A DNA stretch of 64,000 nucleotides, from positions 1 to 64,000 of the forward strand of contig DAIMYQ010000002.1 of assembly GCA_036734385.1 (NCBI GenBank), in the 5' to 3' direction. This document shows positions 61,518-64,000 of this stretch, in pieces (position 1 is the first letter of the stretch; every line of letters begins with the position of its first letter). The stretch is from JAAYPI01 sp036734385. Its GTDB lineage: Bacteria; Bacteroidota; Bacteroidia; Bacteroidales; Paludibacteraceae. The translations under genes were made by a program, and so were the position numbers. The notes beneath the pieces are model-generated. The model worked only from the letters and a program-made list of their open reading frames with translations. It made no database searches and had not been told where the DNA came from.

Positions 61518-61525
61518 CAAAAATA
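61518..61525 (-). promoter_or_regulatory. Promoter -7 element for the lipoprotein gene
   Basis: The minus strand reads TATTTTTG (TAnnTTTG), 49 nt before the start at 61468. Confidence 0.5.
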
Positions 61526-61618
61526 TGCATTTAATTAACTAGTTACCACTTTATTTATTGTTTTTTATACAAATTTAAAAAGCAATCCTGATTTTTATCA
61601 CAATTCTTTTCTTTTGAG

Positions 61619-61626
61619 TAACTTTG
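61619..61626 (+). promoter_or_regulatory. Promoter -7 element for the HAD phosphatase gene
   Basis: TAACTTTG matches TAnnTTTG, 19 nt before the ATG at 61646. Confidence 0.55.
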
Positions 61627-61645
61627 CTTCACTAAAATAAAAAAC

Positions 61646-62380
61646 ATGTTTCAAAAAGCCATTTCTAATTTTACTCAACAACATAGTTATTCTTCCTTAT
61701 GTCCAAAAGCATTTTTTTTTGATATGGATGGCGTGATTTTTGATTCTATGCCTTATCACGCAAAATCATGGGTCAAAGCGTTCGAAGAAATAGGCATCAA
61801 ATTTTCCGAATACAAAGCTTATTTGAATGAAGGGAGAACGGGAGCATCAACTATTGCGAATGAATTTTTGGAACAAAAAAAAAGGAATGCAACCGAAACT
61901 GAAATACAACAACTGTATAAAATAAAAAGTCACAATTTTGAAAAGTGTGGAGATCCTATTCCCATGCCATATGCATCACAAGTATTACAAAAAACAAAAT
62001 CATTAGGAATTGATATATTTTTGGTAACAGGTTCGGGACAGTCCAGTTTACTGCAAACCCTCAACACTTTCTATCCCGGCATTTTTTCACCCGACAAAAT
62101 GGTTACTGCATACGATGTAAAACATGGGAAGCCACATCCAGAACCCTATTTAATGGCTTTAGAAAAAGCAAATATAAAACCCAACGAAGCTTTTGTCATC
62201 GAAAATGCTCCGTTAGGTATTCAATCCGCAGTAGCAGCCAACATCTTCACCATTGGAGTAAATACGGGCATTTTGGATGAAAAAGAATTAATACAAGCCG
62301 GCACTAATCTAATTTTCAATAGCATGCAAGACTTTTACCTACAAATGGATTTTCTGTTAGATTGTTGCAAAAAAAGATAG
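61646..62380 (+). CDS. HAD-superfamily hydrolase (beta-phosphoglucomutase-like)
   Basis: A 244-residue cytoplasmic phosphatase/mutase of HAD subfamily IA with a helical cap. Motif I FFFDMDGVIFDSMPYH (about 24-39) contains the nucleophile and acid Asp pair. Motif II FLVTGSGQSS (near 128-137), the motif III Lys in GKPHPEPYLMALEKA (near 159-173) and motif IV VIENAPLGIQSAVAA (near 182-196) follow. The motif IV ENAPLG lacks the usual DS of phosphoglycolate phosphatase, resembling beta-phosphoglucomutase. The substrate is not known. It is convergent with the AmpG-like gene, 5 nt between the stops. Confidence 0.9.
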   Translation: MFQKAISNFTQQHSYSSLCPKAFFFDMDGVIFDSMPYHAKSWVKAFEEIGIKFSEYKAYLNEGRTGASTIANEFLEQKKRNATETEIQQLYKIKSHNFEKCGDPIPMPYASQVLQKTKSLGIDIFLVTGSGQSSLLQTLNTFYPGIFSPDKMVTAYDVKHGKPHPEPYLMALEKANIKPNEAFVIENAPLGIQSAVAANIFTIGVNTGILDEKELIQAGTNLIFNSMQDFYLQMDFLLDCCKKR

Positions 62381-62385
62381 TTTTT

Positions 62386-63684
62386 CTACTCTTTTTTCTT
62401 CATTCCATAATTCTTATCTATTTTCATAAACGGAATAATAGCCAAGGTTGGTATAGCACAAATCATTACCAAAATAAAAAAATGATTGTAACCCAAAAAA
62501 TCCTGTAACCAACCGGCAATCATACCCGGAAGCATCATTCCCAAAGCCATAAATCCTGTACAAATAGCATAATGAGCAGTTTTATGTTCTCCATCCGAAA
62601 AATAAATCATGTAGAGCATATAGGCAGTGAATCCAAATCCATAACCAAACTGTTCAATAGCAACCGCAATATTGATTAGAATCATACTTTCAGGGGTAAA
62701 CCATGACAAATATAAATAGGCTAAATGAGGTAACGTAATGCACAAAGCCATAGGCCATATCCAATATTTCAGTCCTTTACGTGAAGCAGCAATTCCGCCA
62801 ACAATTCCCCCCAAAGTTAATGCTATAACGCCAACCGTTCCGTAAACCAATCCCACTTGTTCTGTAGAAAGGCCTAAGCCTCCAATATCTCGTGGGTCAA
62901 GTAAAAAAGGAGACGTCATTTTCACCAACATGGCTTCTCCTAATCGATATAGCAGCATAAACGCAATAGCCAGTCCGATTCCTTTTTTCTGAAAAAAAGA
63001 GGCAAAAGTCAGTCCAAATTCATAAAAAATTGCTTTCACATTTCTACCTTTCTTAGTTACATCCGAATCAGGTCGTGGTAAAATAAAACGGTGATAAATA
63101 AAAAACAAAACAAATATACCTGCCAAAATAAAAAACACGATGCTCCATGCCAAACGTATCTTTCCGGTGTAATGCTCTAATGCTCCGGCCAAAATAATAA
63201 GCAACCCTTGTCCGGATATCATAGCCAACCGATAAAACGTACTTCGAATACCTACAAAGAAAGATTGTTGTGAGCTATCCAACGCTAACATATAAAATCC
63301 GTCGGCAGCAATGTCGTGTGTAGCGGAACTAAACGCAATCAGCCAAAGTACTGCCAGCGTTCCTTGAAAGAAGAACGGCATCGGAATCAAAAAAGCGACC
63401 CCCGCCAATCCGGCTCCAATCAGCAATTGCATGGTAACTATCCACCAACGCTTAGTCTTAATAATATCTACAAATGGACTCCAAAAAGGCTTAATCACCC
63501 AAGGAAGATATAACCAACTGGTATACAGTGCAATATCCGTATTCGAAATACCAAGACGTTTGTACATAATTACCGCCACTGTCATAGCGACCACATACGG
63601 AATGCCCTCGGCAAAATACAGAGTAGGTATCCATGACCATGGGGAACGTTTGGATTGATTATTTTTCATTTGATTTTGTATCAT
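62386..63684 (-). CDS. AmpG-like major facilitator (PAT family) transporter
   Basis: A 432-residue inner membrane protein with about 12 hydrophobic segments, resembling AmpG-type muropeptide permeases. It shows YFAEGIPYVVAMTVAVIMYK (about 22-41), LYLPWVIKPFWSPFVDII, FSSATHDIAADGFYML (near 130-145; the AmpG-family DIAxDG) and GYGFGFTAYMLYMIYFSD. Whether it imports anhydro-muropeptides or another substrate is not shown. Two ATGs (63684 and 63669) are possible. Either overlaps the upstream gene's 3' end, so the two are likely cotranscribed. Confidence 0.85.
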   Translation of the reverse strand: MIQNQMKNNQSKRSPWSWIPTLYFAEGIPYVVAMTVAVIMYKRLGISNTDIALYTSWLYLPWVIKPFWSPFVDIIKTKRWWIVTMQLLIGAGLAGVAFLIPMPFFFQGTLAVLWLIAFSSATHDIAADGFYMLALDSSQQSFFVGIRSTFYRLAMISGQGLLIILAGALEHYTGKIRLAWSIVFFILAGIFVLFFIYHRFILPRPDSDVTKKGRNVKAIFYEFGLTFASFFQKKGIGLAIAFMLLYRLGEAMLVKMTSPFLLDPRDIGGLGLSTEQVGLVYGTVGVIALTLGGIVGGIAASRKGLKYWIWPMALCITLPHLAYLYLSWFTPESMILINIAVAIEQFGYGFGFTAYMLYMIYFSDGEHKTAHYAICTGFMALGMMLPGMIAGWLQDFLGYNHFFILVMICAIPTLAIIPFMKIDKNYGMKKKE

Positions 63685-64000
63685 TTTTAGTAGAAAACAT
63701 TATTAATTCAGCCGTCCTGAATTTCGACATCGGATATTCTACTTCTTTACAAATATGATTGTGTATTTCTTCATATTCTTCTCTTTGAGTCAACTCCTTA
63801 CAAAAATCCAAATAATCCAAATAACTTTCTGCTTTTTCTGTTTTGTAATGTGACACTTTCTTTTTTTCGGGTAGTCCCATTAAATAATTATATACTTTAC
63901 TATCCCAAATTGCGAAAGCTTCTGGATTAATAAAATGGAGTAATTTACTTACACCTATGAGAGAATGATCTAACGTTTCTTTTAGGATTTCAAGGTCTTC
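63659..64000 (-). CDS. Unknown protein, 5' end beyond the window
   Basis: The frame is open from the window edge (64000) to the stop at 63659, giving at least 113 residues. I do not recognise the family. The visible part is hydrophilic and helical, with HFINPEAFAIWDSKVYNYL (about 18-36 of the visible part) as its most distinctive stretch and many Lys/Glu/Tyr residues (EKAESYLDYLDFCKEL). No membrane segment is seen. It overlaps the start of the AmpG-like gene by 10-25 nt. Confidence 0.65.
   Translation of the reverse strand, partial: EDLEILKETLDHSLIGVSKLLHFINPEAFAIWDSKVYNYLMGLPEKKKVSHYKTEKAESYLDYLDFCKELTQREEYEEIHNHICKEVEYPMSKFRTAELIMFSTKNDTKSNEK

Noticed and set aside
1..64000. tRNA, rRNA, CRISPR arrays, insertion sequences, prophage
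   Set aside because: I looked through the intergenic stretches and found no cloverleaf, regularly spaced repeats, transposase or phage genes. Small structured RNAs outside known patterns could have been missed.

Overview
This AT-rich window of 64 kb looks like a piece of a Bacteroidetes chromosome, most likely order Bacteroidales. The support is direct: about twenty promoters carry the Bacteroidetes -7 element TAnnTTTG, and Shine-Dalgarno sequences are mostly absent. Gene content fits too: a family S46 peptidase homologue, a decayed type IX secretion sorting domain, a DUF6150-like peptide, DUF3256, fused malic enzyme-phosphotransacetylase, KorAB, and an ilv operon with an acyl-ACP thioesterase. 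I see no tRNA, rRNA, CRISPR array, insertion sequence or prophage. Five runs of exactly 100 N mark scaffold joins. Two of them are flanked by identical 55-bp sequences, so they are probably unmerged contig overlaps rather than real gaps.

Layout. 0.3-5.5 kb: malic enzyme, NDH-2, a hemolysin III-type membrane protein and a SAP/DUF6434 protein. 5.6-8.6 kb (minus): a MarR regulator followed by a P2-like P-type ATPase, with related palindromes before both genes. 8.8-14.6 kb: a large EF-hand membrane protein, a tiny DUF6150-like gene, a CNNM/CorC protein and a phosphoglucomutase. 14.7-23.9 kb: the branched-chain amino acid operon. It opens with a 20-codon leader peptide rich in Ile/Leu/Val codons and a terminator/antiterminator pair. 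A three-gene GT-C/GT2/GtrA glycosylation cassette sits between ilvD and ilvB; then come ilvN, the thioesterase and ilvC, which has its own promoter.

24-38 kb: TonB-like secreted protein, folD, LtaS-like sulfatase-fold enzyme, recA, rlmB, a truncated RluA-type gene at a gap, RNase H, an S46 peptidase homologue with all three catalytic positions changed, pdxB, an orphan response regulator, truA, EamA, DUF3256 and a BadF-type sugar kinase. 38-47.6 kb: an amidase with golvesin and FN3 domains, a glycosyltransferase, a short HPPK-like gene, nitroreductase, a T9SS pseudogene, a Kef-type antiporter, a YjdI-like Fe-S protein, an esterase and DoxX. 47.7-51.1 kb: lemA, two TPM-domain genes, a frameshifted pabB and pabC. 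51.3-56 kb: acyltransferase, zinc-ribbon coiled-coil protein, NIF3 (gap) and a lipoprotein pullulanase. 56-64 kb: TRIC-like channel, YycJ-type hydrolase, korAB, a lipoprotein split by a false gap, a HAD phosphatase, an AmpG-like transporter and a partial gene at the window edge.

Most of the window is housekeeping metabolism. The observations most worth following are the ilv attenuator, the glycosylation cassette inside the ilv operon, the inactive-looking S46 protein, the decayed T9SS cargo gene, the pabB frameshift, and palindromes lying on several -7 elements.
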